From NCBI GenBank assembly GCA_018902385.1, contig JABSSW010000050.1, forward strand, positions 248,001 to 312,000: a stretch of DNA of 64,000 nucleotides, given 5' to 3'. The notes beneath the pieces are model-generated. The model did not search any database, had not been told where the DNA came from, and worked only from the letters and a program-made list of their open reading frames with translations. A program made the position numbers and the translations under genes. Source of the stretch: Physcia stellaris. Taxonomy: Eukaryota > Ascomycota > Lecanoromycetes > Caliciales > Physciaceae. The first letter of the stretch is position 1; each line of letters opens with the position of its first letter. Of this stretch, positions 31,759-43,239 are shown piece by piece.

Positions 31759-33048
31759 TACCCTATTGCGCTATACCCAATCGAGAACCATGATATGCTT
31801 CGAAGATATGGTCAAATGACTGCAATTTCTGCAGTTCAGACTCCATGCCTGGCATTGAGACCCCCAGTTATGGACTTCAGATTTGCGGCACTCTTTCCCG
31901 ATTTAGCTAGCTCAGGGTCTACTTGGCGGCCAACCACCAAAAATGTAGTTTGTTGTTGCAGTTGATTTACAACCTGCACATCAATCAGCAATCAAGTATA
32001 ATTTCCACTTATCTAGCCAGGATTGTAGAGCAGAATGAGCGCATTCCAATGCTGCAAAAATAACAGAAATCGGTTCATTATCGCAATAGTTCTGGGGCTT
32101 GAAAGGTCATGCTAGAAATGTTTTAGAACAACTCCGCAACAACGCCTGCGAAGCAACAATGCCATATCCACCATAACTCAATGCGCACTCGCTCGATTTT
32201 CGATATTTTTGATTCTTTGAATAGTACTCACTTCGTGCTTCAAAACAAGCCTTCGAGTGTATGGTTTACTTACTGGGTTAAGAAGCTATTAAGGTGCGAA
32301 ATCGATGAGATCGCAAGGGACCCTGATTTCGTAATCTTATCAGATTTGACCCTAACCCTAAGAGTTCTCGACAAAGTTTTTTTAAAAAAACTTCCGGGCC
32401 TATGTTTGTATTTAATAAAATATAAAATTAAATTGTGTGTTCGAAAAAATTTTTAACAAATCGAACAAAATGTTTACGCAATTACATTAATTATTAAAAT
32501 TTTTCGAACATTAATAATCATAATTACAATTTTCGATTTGAACAATTTTTTTCGATATGACGCAATCAATGCATTCGCAAATAACGATATTAACGAATTC
32601 ATTTATTGCAAATCGTTTGACGATTGAAAAAAAAAAAAAAACAATATGTTTATTTTTTTATTGAAAACATTATACGAATTGAAACAATTTTGACATTATG
32701 ATATCGACATTTGTCGATTACTTTTAACAATTTAAATTTAAAACAAATGTTCGACATTGAATATTTATTCATGAACGATTACATAATTGTTTTTTTTTTC
32801 GTGAACGATATAACAATCATGTATTATTTTTAATATTTCAAACAAATCGACGTTTTCGAAAAACTTTTTTTCGAAACATACGAAATGAAAAACATCGACG
32901 AAATCGAATAATTTTTCAATATTCGTATTACACGCGATAAAAAACAACAAACAACGTCGTTTTGTCAAAACAATTATATCGACAAATTAAATCAACAAAT
33001 TCAAATTGACATGATGAAAAAAATCAAAATTATTTATAAAATTCGTAT

Positions 33049-33368
33049 TGTAAGAGATAAAAATTCAGAATTTTCGAAAGTGCGATTCGCATTCCGTCAA
33101 GCAATTCGATTATCGAAATTCGAATGATTTCGAAAAAAATCAATCTCAATCATTTTACAATTCGATCAACGATAAACTCAACAAGTTCATATTGTCAATC
33201 GAAATCGCTCGAATTCGTACGATTGAATAAATAGAATGTGAATAAAAAGCAATTGCAAAACGTAGTCTGTTCTGTAACGATTAATAAATCAATATATTAC
33301 ATCTCAAATTATACATTTCTGATGTCAATAATTCATTAAATTATATTATTTCTAGTACGAATTTTACA
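33049..33368 (+). repeat. Left LTR of Gypsy D
   Basis: 320 bp, pairs with 39366-39685. Confidence 0.85.
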
Positions 33369-36300
33369 TTTTAATCGTTATCATATTTCAAAATGATGTC
33401 ACTCGTGTATATTTAACAGAATACAGTTCTGTTGTCTCGCATACATCATGTCGAATTTTGATAATGATTTGCTTTTTGAATTTGTCGAGAATGTTGACGT
33501 ATTTTTCTGATTGATTTATTACAAACAACAAATCGAAAAAAATCATAAAAGAGAAATCAAACTGCAAACTCGAAATACTGAACGTTCGAAATCTGTAATT
33601 TTTATTTTATTTATTTCTGTTTCTGATTCTGTCTGAAAGTCTTTCGTCATGAAAACTATCGAGACGACATCGAATCAATATGAAAAAAAAAATTACAAAA
33701 AGTGAAAAAAATATTGCAAACAAATGAAAAATCAATTCACGCAAAACAACGTGAATCACATGATTCAATTTTCGAATTTAGTCAAGATCGCATACGTTGA
33801 TATTTATCTTAAATCAAATAGCAATGCGAACAAATTCTGAAACGTAAAAATCGATTTTCATTCAAACAAGCAATACATTTGAAACGAATTCAAAATCTTT
33901 TTGAAAAACGACATCGAACGAACAATCACGTTGCAACAGAATTTCTTGAGAAAATATCGCAAACACAAACAAAATCACAATCAATCGATTAAAAATTACA
34001 ATGTCGAACAAATAAATATGTTTGTTGAATTGAAATTCGAATTCAAACTCACGAAAGCAATGAAATTCAACGATTTTCGTGACGAATTACGAATTACGTT
34101 TGAAATTTCGTTGCATGTTTCTTAAAAAAAAAAATTCTCACAAAGACGAAATTGCTTGAACGACTCAAGCGTATGAAAAACGTTCAAATTTTGAAGAAAA
34201 AACTCAAGAATTTCAAAAAGCGTAAAATCTCGTTCGATATTGACAATTTTGAAAGCAAAAACGAAAAACTCAAAATTGCGAAAATCAAAAATAAAAAAAT
34301 CAAAAATACTAACAAGATCAATTCGAATCACGAATCAATCAAATCGAAAAATATTCGAATGTATCGCTGATTCGTCAGCGAATTCAAAAAAATTCAAAAC
34401 AAAAATAACTGTATAAATTGTGACAAATCAAATCATCAAATCGAAATTTGCACAAACAAAAAAAACAAAATCATTTTCGTTGATTAGATTTTTGAGCAAT
34501 CAAAAAACTAATCGATTTGATGATTTTCGTTCAAATCGTTAAAAAAAAAAAATTTTCGAATTTCGATTTCGATACGTCGTTCTTTTCAAACATGAGCAAA
34601 AATCATGTTAACAAAAAAAAAAACGACGCAAAAAGTTTAAAAAATTAATGATTCGTAAGTGCGTCAAAATCAAAATTAACATACAAAACGAAAACAAAAT
34701 TTGAAATGAATCGAAAACAATACTCGATACAAAAGCGAAAATTAATTTGATAAATCATGTTTATGCGAAAAAATTGAATTTTCGTCGTTTTGAAACTTTA
34801 AACTGTGATGCAATAACAATTGACAATCATCGTTTGAAAACGTATGACGTTTATTTCGTACAATTCGAAATGTCAAACGTCAAAAAAATTAATCGCTTTT
34901 TCGAAAAATCGTTTTTGATCGTGAATTTGAATTGAAATTTAACGTTAAACATGTTTTGAATACAATTTTCGAAAATCAAAATGAATTGAAACGACGACAA
35001 TATCAAAACTTGACGTTGCAAAAAAAAACATTTCATTTTCATCACATGTCGTATCGAAAACATCGAATCAAAACAATTGATCGAAAACGTCATCGATAAC
35101 GAAATCGAAACGTATTTCATGTTCGTACGAATGTATATTGACAAGCAATTCGACATGCATGAAATACATATTTCAAAACGAATTCAAATAGAGTTTGCTT
35201 TGATTGAAATGAAAAAAAAACTCGATATCAAAATCATTTTTTTCGATATCTTAAAAACGTATGAAAAATTCGATAGCGAAAATAAAATTTACGAATTATC
35301 GAATCATGATTCAAACGATCATGTTATTGATTTAAAAAAAAACAAAAAATCGTCGCATGAATCAATTTATTTTCTATTCGAGAATGAGTTTCGAATATTG
35401 CGTGTTTACATCGAAAAACATTTAATTAACGATTTCATTCGATTTTCACAATTTTTTGCAAAAACGTTCATCTTGTTCGTCAAAAAAAAAAACGATAATT
35501 TACGATTATGCGTGAATTACAAAAATTTTAATGCTTTCACGATAAAAAATAAATATTTTTTATCGTTAATCGATGAAAATTTAAATAAATTCACAAAGTC
35601 GTCAAATATATCAACATTGACTTGATTGCTGCTTATCATCGATTGCGTATCAAACATAAAAACGAATGAAAAACAATTTTTCGTATTCGATATGATCATT
35701 TCGAATATAACGTATTTTTTTTCGATTTCATTAACGTTTCGACGACGTTTCAAAATTTCATCAATAAAATTTTAACGATTCGTTTCGATATTAACGTCAT
35801 TGTATATTTGAATGATATAATAATTTATTCGATGAACGTCGAAATTCATGTCGACGATGTCAAATGAATTTTTGATCGTTTTAAAAAAAAAAATTATACA
35901 TTGTTTTTGAGAAATACAAATGATTCGCTGACGAAATAAATTTTCTTGAATTCGTCGTTTTTTTTCAAAAAATAAAAATGCAAAACAAAAAAATCGAAAT
36001 TATTCAACAATAATTAATATTTCGCAACGTTTTCGACATCATGCAATTTTTCGACATCGCTAATTTTTATCGACGATTCATTAAACATTTCAATAAAATT
36101 GCTGAATTTCTGATCGCTATGTTAAAAAAATCACAAAAATTTCGAAAAAATATTCGTAAACGCAAACGAAATCAAAATCGAAATCGCAACAAATCATCGA
36201 ATATTCACATTTTTCTGATCAATGAAACGTTGAAAGTTTTCAAACGATTTCGCAAAACATTTATCGAAACATCAATTTTACGTCATTTCGATTTCGAGCG

Positions 36301-39300
36301 CGTTATTCGAATCGAAATCGACGCATTCGACAAAATTTTTGAAATCATTTTATGTCAACAAAACGACGAAAATCACTGACATTTTGTTGCGTATTTTTCG
36401 CGCAAATTGATTTCGATCGAATGTCATTACGAAATTTATGACAAAAAATTGCTGATTATTGTGATTTCGTTCAAGCAATGAAAACACTATTTCGAAAACG
36501 CAAAAAAACAAATTTTTGTTTTTATTGATTATCGCAATTTGAAACAATTTATGATCACAATTAGATTGTCGTCACGTTAAATTCGATGAATTCAAAAATT
36601 GAATCGATATAATTTTTTAATCGATTATCGTTTCGATAACAAAAATTTTGCTGACGAATTTTCAAAACGATTTGATCACATGACGATTATTGAAAAAAAC
36701 GTCGAAAACAATCGTCAAATTTTGAAACAATTGCAAAAATCATTGATCGCAAATTCGAAACGTTTCGAAAAAATGCGAATAAATGCGATCAAAATCATGA
36801 ATGCGATGCATGTCATGAAACGATTCATGAATGCGATGCATAACATGAAACGTCGATCGCATTTAAATGATTCAACAATCGAATCAATCAACGTTGTTTC
36901 GAAAACATTTGATTCAAAAAACTCAAGACGAGATCGAATTTCAATCAACGTTGTTTCGAGAACATTCGATTCAAAAAATTCAAAAAATTCGAAACATTCG
37001 ATTGAACAAAAGTCAAACGTGACATTTATAAAATGAAAAATTTTTGTGTTAAAATCAGCGATTGTATTTGAATGCGCAATGCATAAAATTCGAATACAGA
37101 TTGCTTTACGAAAAAAGACGACATATAACGACGAGTCAACATTTTCATTGTTGAATTTCGTTCGTGATTTGATCGTTAAAAATCAGTTCGTTTCTGAAAT
37201 ATGTCGAAAATTAATTATTTCGAGAACAAAAACAAACAATTGACAACACAAAAATGAATTTTTGTATTACGACGATGTCGTTTACATTTCAAAAAGTTTG
37301 CGTGAAAACGTTATTCGTGCACATCACGATAATTCGTTCGTTGATCATTTCGACATCGAACGAACGTTGAAATTGATACGTCGAAAATACTATTGATCGA
37401 ATCAAAATTTTATCGAAATTTTTGAAATGCGACAGCAAATTAAAAAACATTGTGAAACATGCGTCGTTTACAAACGAAACAAAATTGCACGACACAAATC
37501 ATACGACAAACTTTTTTTTTTTTCGATTTTTGAATTTAAGTGAATTGATTTTTTCATGAATTTCGTGACAGAATTTTTTTCAAATAAAACATGAAATGAA
37601 ACGATTTACGATTCGATTTTAATGATTGTGAATCGTTTAACGAAAATGATTTATTACATATCAATAACTAAGACGATTTTCGCAAAAAATTTGATTGAAA
37701 TTTTATTTCGCGAAATCATTCGATTTCACGATTTTTTTTCGTCAATCGTCATCGACAAAAATTTCATTTTCACGTTCAAATACAACGATGCATTGTGTTA
37801 CGTTTTGAAAATCAAACGTAAATTGTCAATCGTTTTTCATTTTCAAATCGATGAACAAATCGAACGAATGAACAGCGTCATGAAACAATTTTTTCGCGTT
37901 TTTGTCAATTTCGAGCAAAATGACTGAATAGAATTGTTGTTCATGATCGAGTTCGTTTACAACAACAACAAACATACATTCACAAATATTTTTTCGTTCG
38001 AAATTATGTTTGAATATTCATTTCGCATGTTTTTCGAAAAAACATGAAACAAAAAAATTAAATTCAAATTCGCAAAAAAACACGTTGAACATTTAGTTGA
38101 ACTATTTCGAATACTGAAAAACAATTTATTCGTGACACAACAATAACAAACGATGTATAAAAACGAACGCACGAAATCAATGTCATACAACGTCGAAAAT
38201 TACGTGAATTTGAACGATAAAAACATCAAAACTAAACGAAACAAAAAATTGAAATGAAAATTTTTTGAATCATTTCAAATTTTAAAAATTATAAAAAATC
38301 AAACTTATCGTTTAAATCTACTCAAACGTTGACGCATTCACGACGTTTTTCACGTTTTTTTTCTGAAAAAATTCAATTTTAAAAAAGAAAAAAACGCGCA
38401 TACGTCACATTTTTCTGAATTTTTCTATCAAGTTGAAAATATTGAATTCGACGAAAACATGAAAATGAAAATTACGAAAAAATTTTATGAAATCGAAGTC
38501 ATCAAAAACAGCAAAATTTTCAAAACAAATGAAATTTCAAACAAATTTTACAACGAATTCGATTTTTATTATTTCGTGAAATGAAACAATTATGAAAACG
38601 CGACTTGAAAATTTGCATCGTTTGTCAAACATTTTCGAAAAACTTTGCGACAATTTCACAACGAAAATTCAAAAAAATTTGATGTCAATAAAAAAACAAA
38701 TCATCGAAAATCACGAAAAAAATGAATTGAAATACTTATTGCATGTTAACACATTTTCGTTTTCAAAAATTCTGTGTGTTATTTACTGTTTAAAATTTAC
38801 GACGCATGAAAAGCTGAATTGTGTCAAAAACATTTTCAGAAATTGCTGTTCGATTTGATCGAACGATGAATCGTTGAATAAAAAATGTGAAATGAAATAA
38901 ATAAAAATTTCGAAAATTTGAATATCAATGCGATCGCGATTAATGAACGTTTATCGCGTTACACATTTTTTCATGATATCGATGTTGATATTCGAAATAA
39001 AAAAATGAAAAAATGAAAAAATGTTCGAATTCAAAATTTTTTGTCAACAAATCAATTGTCAATCATCATATCGAAAATTGTGAATGATACGAAATCAAAC
39101 ATTCGATCATGAAAACAGCAAACAATTGATTCATCAAATTATGTTTTTTCTGAATCATTCAAAAAGATGTTTTCTCAGATTTTTAACGCAAATTGATTAT
39201 TGAATTCGAACAAAAATATTTCGAAATGCGAAAATCACGATCATAGTGATTTTTCAAGTCAATGCAAAATCAAGACAAGCAAAACACGTCAAGACAAACA

Positions 39301-39365
39301 AAATACGTCAAAATCTTTGTTAACATGTTGATTTCAAGAAATTTCGATGCTTAAAAAAAAACGTA

Positions 39366-39685
39366 TGTAAAAAATAAAAATTCAAAATTTCCGAAAATGC
39401 GATTCGCATTTCGTCAAGCAATTCGATTATCGAAATTCGAATGATTTCGAAAAAAATCAATCTCAATCACTTTACAATTCGATCAACGATAAATTCAACA
39501 AATTCATATTGTCAGTCGAAGTCGATCGAATTCGTACGATTGAATAAATAGAATGTGAATAAAAAGCAATTGCAAAACGTAATCTGTTCTGTAGCGATTA
39601 ATAAATCAATATATTACATTTCAAGTTATACATTTCTGATGTCAATAATTCATTAAACTATACTATTTCTAGTACGAATCTTACA
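39366..39685 (+). repeat. Right LTR of Gypsy D
   Basis: 320 bp, pairs with 33049-33368; Copia RNase H traces follow at once. Confidence 0.85.
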
Positions 39686-40548
39686 CATATTTCGATGATA
39701 AAAAATGAAAATAATGTTATTTTTCAAAAAATTCATATGTATCAACAGAAAATCGAATCAATTAATTTCGTTGCAACAATCATTCAATCAAACGTGATCG
39801 TTGTTGCATCGTTATTATTTGAATATTTTACGAATTCATTTAAACATTATGCGAAACAAACGATTCGAACGTTAAAATATTTGACACACATCAAATATTA
39901 CGTCATCGTTTACAAAAATCAAACAAATTATATAATTATCATTTTTTTAATTTCGTCAAATGCGTCATTCGCAAACGATTTAAATATTTGTCAAAATTCA
40001 AATGAATATTGTTTTATGTTTTTCGACGATTTCATCGATTGAAAAATCACAAAACAAAAAACAATTACAATTAATTTCATCGAAATCGAATTGTTGATTA
40101 TGTCAATGATGATCAACATCAAAATGTAATAAAATCGTTTTTTTGAATCAATACAAATGAACATGAAAAAATTCATTCACATTCAATGCGATAATCGTCA
40201 AATTATACGAACGTTTATTATGTCATCGATCAAATTAATCATTAAATTACGTTATGTCGATATATATCGTCATTGATTACGTCAAAAAATGCAAAAAAAC
40301 ACGATCAACATTCAATGAATTTTTACAACAAATATTTTGATCGATGATTTCATCAAAATTTTATCATTTCAAAAGCAAAAAACATTCGTGAAATTGATTG
40401 ATTTAAAATTTATTTCGATATCAAAATCAAAAAAAAACAACGAATTCGATCAATCAAAAATCGAATAAATCGCATCATGAATCACATCGAAAAATGAATA
40501 AAACATCAAAAATAAAACGAAATATCAAATATTTTTTTAAAAAAAATG

Positions 40549-40692
40549 TGTAAAATTAGATGATCAATCAGAAATCGTCAAAAATTTAATAATTAATGCG
40601 CATTTCAATGACATTAAATGTTAAAAATCATGTAAATTAACACTTCATAAAACAACATGCAATCAATGATTTATCTATTCAGAAGTCTTACA
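40549..40692 (+). repeat. Right LTR of Copia element A
   Basis: 144 bp, pairs with 16374-16517, followed by the target duplication TGTAT and then normal-composition DNA. Confidence 0.85.
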
Positions 40693-42137
40693 TGTATGTT
40701 CTAAATGCCGAAGATTTAAGAGGTTGCGGCAAGTGCCGGGCTTTAGCTCACTAAGCGCGTCAGGCGCCGATCAACACTTTGGGACACCCAAGTAATTGAG
40801 AAGTTGCAGGACTCGAACCCTGTATTAGAACCAGCCGTGACGTGAGTTGCCCCGCTATAGGAAAAGGAGGCTGTAATTTCCACAAGTAAACATCTGATGA
40901 ATCTTTTCCTGATCGACTATGCATCTAGGACACTGATAGCAGAGCTAACGAGCTTACTGGAGACTTGAAAAGTACAAAATTGCTTCACCAATCATTATGT
41001 ACCGTAACCGGAGCTTGATAGATACAGACTTGCATCAGAGAGACGCAAATACATCCCTAGTGTCTTCATTGCTTTTCCTCTCCCACTCTAGGTCATCTAT
41101 CGGTCATTATGACAGCATTGTACAGCTCGTCTGTGAGTATTTACGGTTCCGACAGCTGTTGAAAGATCGCGATCTATTACACAGTCAGGGTCAGGCCCAG
41201 AGCATATAACATATGAACCTACTGTGTGGCTCCGATAGAATGCAAGGCAACAAACATAGCCCTAGTTTTCCCAGAGGAAGCCAAAAATGTGTTTCTATTT
41301 CTCCTCCACTATCGACACAGCGTAGCGCGGCACTTATGACCCGAATCCCTATCAACACATCCCGATCAGTTTGATATTCAGCCCTACCGCAACAACGTCG
41401 GACCCCGGCAATTGCCGCTCGCCTGCATCGCTAACGCTGAAAATGGTAGGAGCTAAGCTTCATTGAGGTTTTCGAAATCAGAGCGTTGGGTACAGCGCCA
41501 ACGACAAGTCATTAGTAAGCAGACGCTGGCTTGACCTCCTAGTCGGTGGTTTTACTGTGTGGATCCTGAAACTTTTGGTTCGCTATTTTCGTGTGATACG
41601 TGGTTTTTACCTTTTATTTGCTAATGAGCTATCTAGTTCTTTACTAGGAATCTCCGGTGTACTTCTTGCTCAGGTAGTCATAGAACTAACTCTAGGCGGC
41701 AAGAACGATTGATCGGTTTTGATGAATAGCTGGATATATATCAAAGTGTCCAAGATGATGACGACCTTCACACTCCGTGGTACAAGCCAATGTCTCTTTT
41801 GGTTCATTGTAGAGAACTTGCCGGGTGACAAGGTCACTAAGCCGAGTGACGGAAAGGCGAAGGCGAAATGAGAGAGACATCGTCGTCCTCCTTAGACGTG
41901 ATAGACGATCTGTAGCAGGGTCTTCTATTACTCAACGCCGATGAAGATACCAGAAACGCTTGCGGAGAGCGTGAACATGTCTCAGAGTGTTGCATTATCA
42001 CTGTCGTTTCGCATGGATTACGTGTCTGTTCGCACTTTCCCTTTCTTCGTTAGGAGAATGCAGACTTTTTCAATTCAAGTCAAACCTGTTCACGATATCA
42101 AGGGGGCTGTGAGGTCTTCACCATGGACGGCATTCGA
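40693..42137. other. Intergenic right of the retroelement block
   Basis: Ordinary composition returns abruptly. Only short frames, none convincing. Holds the tRNA-like segment listed separately. Confidence 0.55.
40735..40840 (+). other. tRNA-like remnant, possible SINE head
   Basis: On the plus strand TTTAGCTCACTAAG resembles a pol III A box, and a T-arm-like hairpin GCAGG-ACTCGAA-CCCTG lies about 70 nt further on. Read on the minus strand the hairpin gives GGGTTCGAGTCC, a perfect B box. No intact cloverleaf can be folded by eye, so this is a degenerate tRNA or a tRNA-derived SINE at best. Confidence 0.25.
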
Positions 42138-42146
42138 TATATAAAG
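42138..42146 (+). promoter_or_regulatory. TATA box of the proline-rich repeat gene
   Basis: TATATAAAG, about 130 nt upstream of the ATG at 42275. Confidence 0.45.
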
Positions 42147-42274
42147 CTTCTGGAATCTCCGTTTGATTTGGGTTCGATCCATCAGAGACATCTATACGAT
42201 ATACCTACGAGAGAATCTTGAATCTAGCCGCTGATTCTCCAACAATTCAACATATTGGAAATTGACTAGCCGCT

Positions 42275-42967
42275 ATGTCAAAGAAGCCTGACTCGAAGGT
42301 TGATCCTGAGGATGGCAGAATGGTAGTATTCCTCGAGAGGGGCGCTCACGCTCGACGTATACCTGTCCCACAAGAACACCCACGGATCCAAACACAGCCA
42401 CAGCCGTCAGCCTCTGGAGCCCAACCACAGCAACTACCATATCAGCCATACGTGAGCCCATATTCGCCCGTTCCACCACGAGCGTCGGCGCATGAAGCCC
42501 AACCCCAGCAACTACCATATCAGCCATACGAGAGCCCATATTCGCCCGTTCCATCACGAGCGTCGGCGCATGGAACTCAACCACAGCAACTACCATATCA
42601 GCCATACGTGAGCCCATATTCGCCCGTTCCACCACGAGCGTCGGCGCATGGAACTCAACCACAGCAACTACCATATCAGCCATACGTGAGCCCATATTCG
42701 CCCGTTCCACCACCAGCGTCGGCGCATGAAACTCAATCACAGCAACTATCATATCAGCCATACGTGAGCCCATATTCGCCCGTTCCATCACCAGCGTCGG
42801 CGCATGGAACTCAACCACAGCAACTACCATATCAGCCATACGTGAGCCCGTACTCGCCCGTTCCATCACGAGCGTCGGCCTCTGGAACCCGACCATCGCG
42901 GTCAACCCCCAACCCTCAAACGCAGGCAGGATTTCAGTCACGGCACTCCTCCAACAGTCCAAAGTAG
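42275..42967 (+). CDS. Proline/glutamine-rich protein with six 26-residue repeats
   Basis: 230 residues, no known family. After a charged N-terminus (MSKKPDSKVDPEDGRMVVFL) come six copies of a 26-residue unit, QPQQLPYQPYVSPYSPVPPR plus ASAHGT, then a Ser/Thr/Pro-rich tail. Almost no hydrophobic core, so probably disordered; the YQPYVSPYSPVP core recalls Pro/Tyr-rich scaffold or cell-wall-type proteins but nothing more can be said. No signal peptide. The minus strand is also open across the repeats, but the plus strand is preferred because it has a TATA box at 42138, an ATG with a good context and family-like Pro/Gln repeats. Copy number probably varies between strains. Confidence 0.6.
   Translation: MSKKPDSKVDPEDGRMVVFLERGAHARRIPVPQEHPRIQTQPQPSASGAQPQQLPYQPYVSPYSPVPPRASAHEAQPQQLPYQPYESPYSPVPSRASAHGTQPQQLPYQPYVSPYSPVPPRASAHGTQPQQLPYQPYVSPYSPVPPPASAHETQSQQLSYQPYVSPYSPVPSPASAHGTQPQQLPYQPYVSPYSPVPSRASASGTRPSRSTPNPQTQAGFQSRHSSNSPK
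42422..42889. repeat. Minisatellite, six 78-bp units
   Basis: Units start at 42422, 42500, 42578, 42656, 42734 and 42812. All are exactly 78 bp, so the reading frame is kept. Units differ by only a few bases. Confidence 0.95.
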
Positions 42968-43032
42968 GAACCAGAAAACAGAGCATGGCTTGGAAATCCT
43001 TAGACCCCTGAATGCAGGCCTAAGTCACCCCC

Positions 43033-43239
43033 ATGGTATCTTCAGAGCCCGTGTGGGGGCTTCGATTTCGATTAGTCGCCGATAAGCATCCTTCCGACAT
43101 CAATGTTCAAATTACGTATTCAAATATCCTCGGAAAAGACTCTGCCGAACTTCAATTCGAGGAAATCAGTAACAAAGATGTGATTCTGTTCGACTTTTAC
43201 GGCTGTACGATAGTGGGACGAGTGGATATCGAAAAATAG
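43033..43239 (+). CDS. Small hypothetical protein
   Basis: 68 codons, ATG at 43033, reading LRFRLVADKHPSDINVQITY and VILFDFYGCTIVGRVDIEK. Amino-acid use looks protein-like but there is no match to a family. It starts only 65 bp after the repeat gene and could be a separate small gene or a remnant. Confidence 0.3.
   Translation: MVSSEPVWGLRFRLVADKHPSDINVQITYSNILGKDSAELQFEEISNKDVILFDFYGCTIVGRVDIEK

Larger units (their letters stand above)
29930..32408. mobile_element. TA-bounded DNA-transposon-like island with long imperfect inverted ends
   Basis: 2479 bp of normal GC content and normal dinucleotides inside the AT-rich block. Copia traces abut it on both sides at a TA (29928-29929 and 32409-32410), so the target duplication looks like TA. 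The two ends are imperfect inverted repeats about 190 bp long. Matching landmarks lie at nearly mirror distances from the ends: CTAACCC at about 50-66 bp, GTGCGAAA at 108-115 bp, and a TTGRAT....CTCAYT block near 180-192 bp. The outermost 40 bp match poorly. The island was not hypermutated, so it came later or was single-copy. The internal frames match no transposase I know; superfamily open (TA use is shared by Tc1/mariner/pogo and some others). Confidence 0.6.
33049..39685 (+). mobile_element. Ty3/Gypsy LTR retrotransposon D, inserted in Copia A
   Basis: LTRs 33049-33368 and 39366-39685, both 320 bp, TGTAA...TTACA. Flanking 5 bp are CGTAT (33044-33048) and CATAT (39686-39690), equal apart from one transition. 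Total 6.64 kb. Coding traces in Gypsy order: Gag-like (about 33440-34400), protease region (about 34700-34950), reverse transcriptase with an LCVNYKNFNA-type block (35077-35760), RNase H (36041-36600) and integrase (about 37280-38200), with a possible C-terminal extension to about 38640. It differs from Gypsy C in LTR size and sequence, so it is another family. Broken dozens of times and hypermutated. Confidence 0.85.
16374..40692 (+). mobile_element. Ty1/Copia LTR retrotransposon (element A), split by later insertions
   Basis: The outermost element. Its LTRs are 16374-16517 and 40549-40692, both exactly 144 bp, starting TGTA and ending TTACA, and flanked on both sides by the target duplication TGTAT (16369-16373 and 40693-40697). 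Remaining own sequence adds up to about 5.1 kb, the normal size for a fungal Copia: 16518-18896, 28971-29929, 32409-33048 and 39686-40548. Coding traces follow Copia order: Gag-pre-integrase-like (about 17986-18200), integrase core (18220-18890, resuming at 28976), reverse transcriptase (before and after the island at 29930-32408, to about 33040) and RNase H (39695-40340). It is broken many times (dozens of interruptions) and hypermutated, so old. Elements B and D and the island were inserted into it. Confidence 0.85.

Noticed and set aside
32345-32362. A chromosome end or telomere inside the window
   Set aside because: Only two telomere-like units and the sequence continues on both sides with the same Copia element.
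16518-40548. Many small open frames in the AT-rich block as host genes
   Set aside because: They lie in hypermutated retroelement remains and read as low-complexity Ile/Lys/Asn/Phe sequences; only their family and order are informative.
16374-40692. AT-rich block as mitochondrial DNA or a centromere core
   Set aside because: LTR pairs, target duplications and Copia/Gypsy order explain it; no mitochondrial genes or centromere satellite seen.
42168-42180. GGGTTCGATCC, a perfect pol III B-box-like motif upstream of the repeat gene
   Set aside because: No A box, cloverleaf or acceptor stem around it; probably chance.
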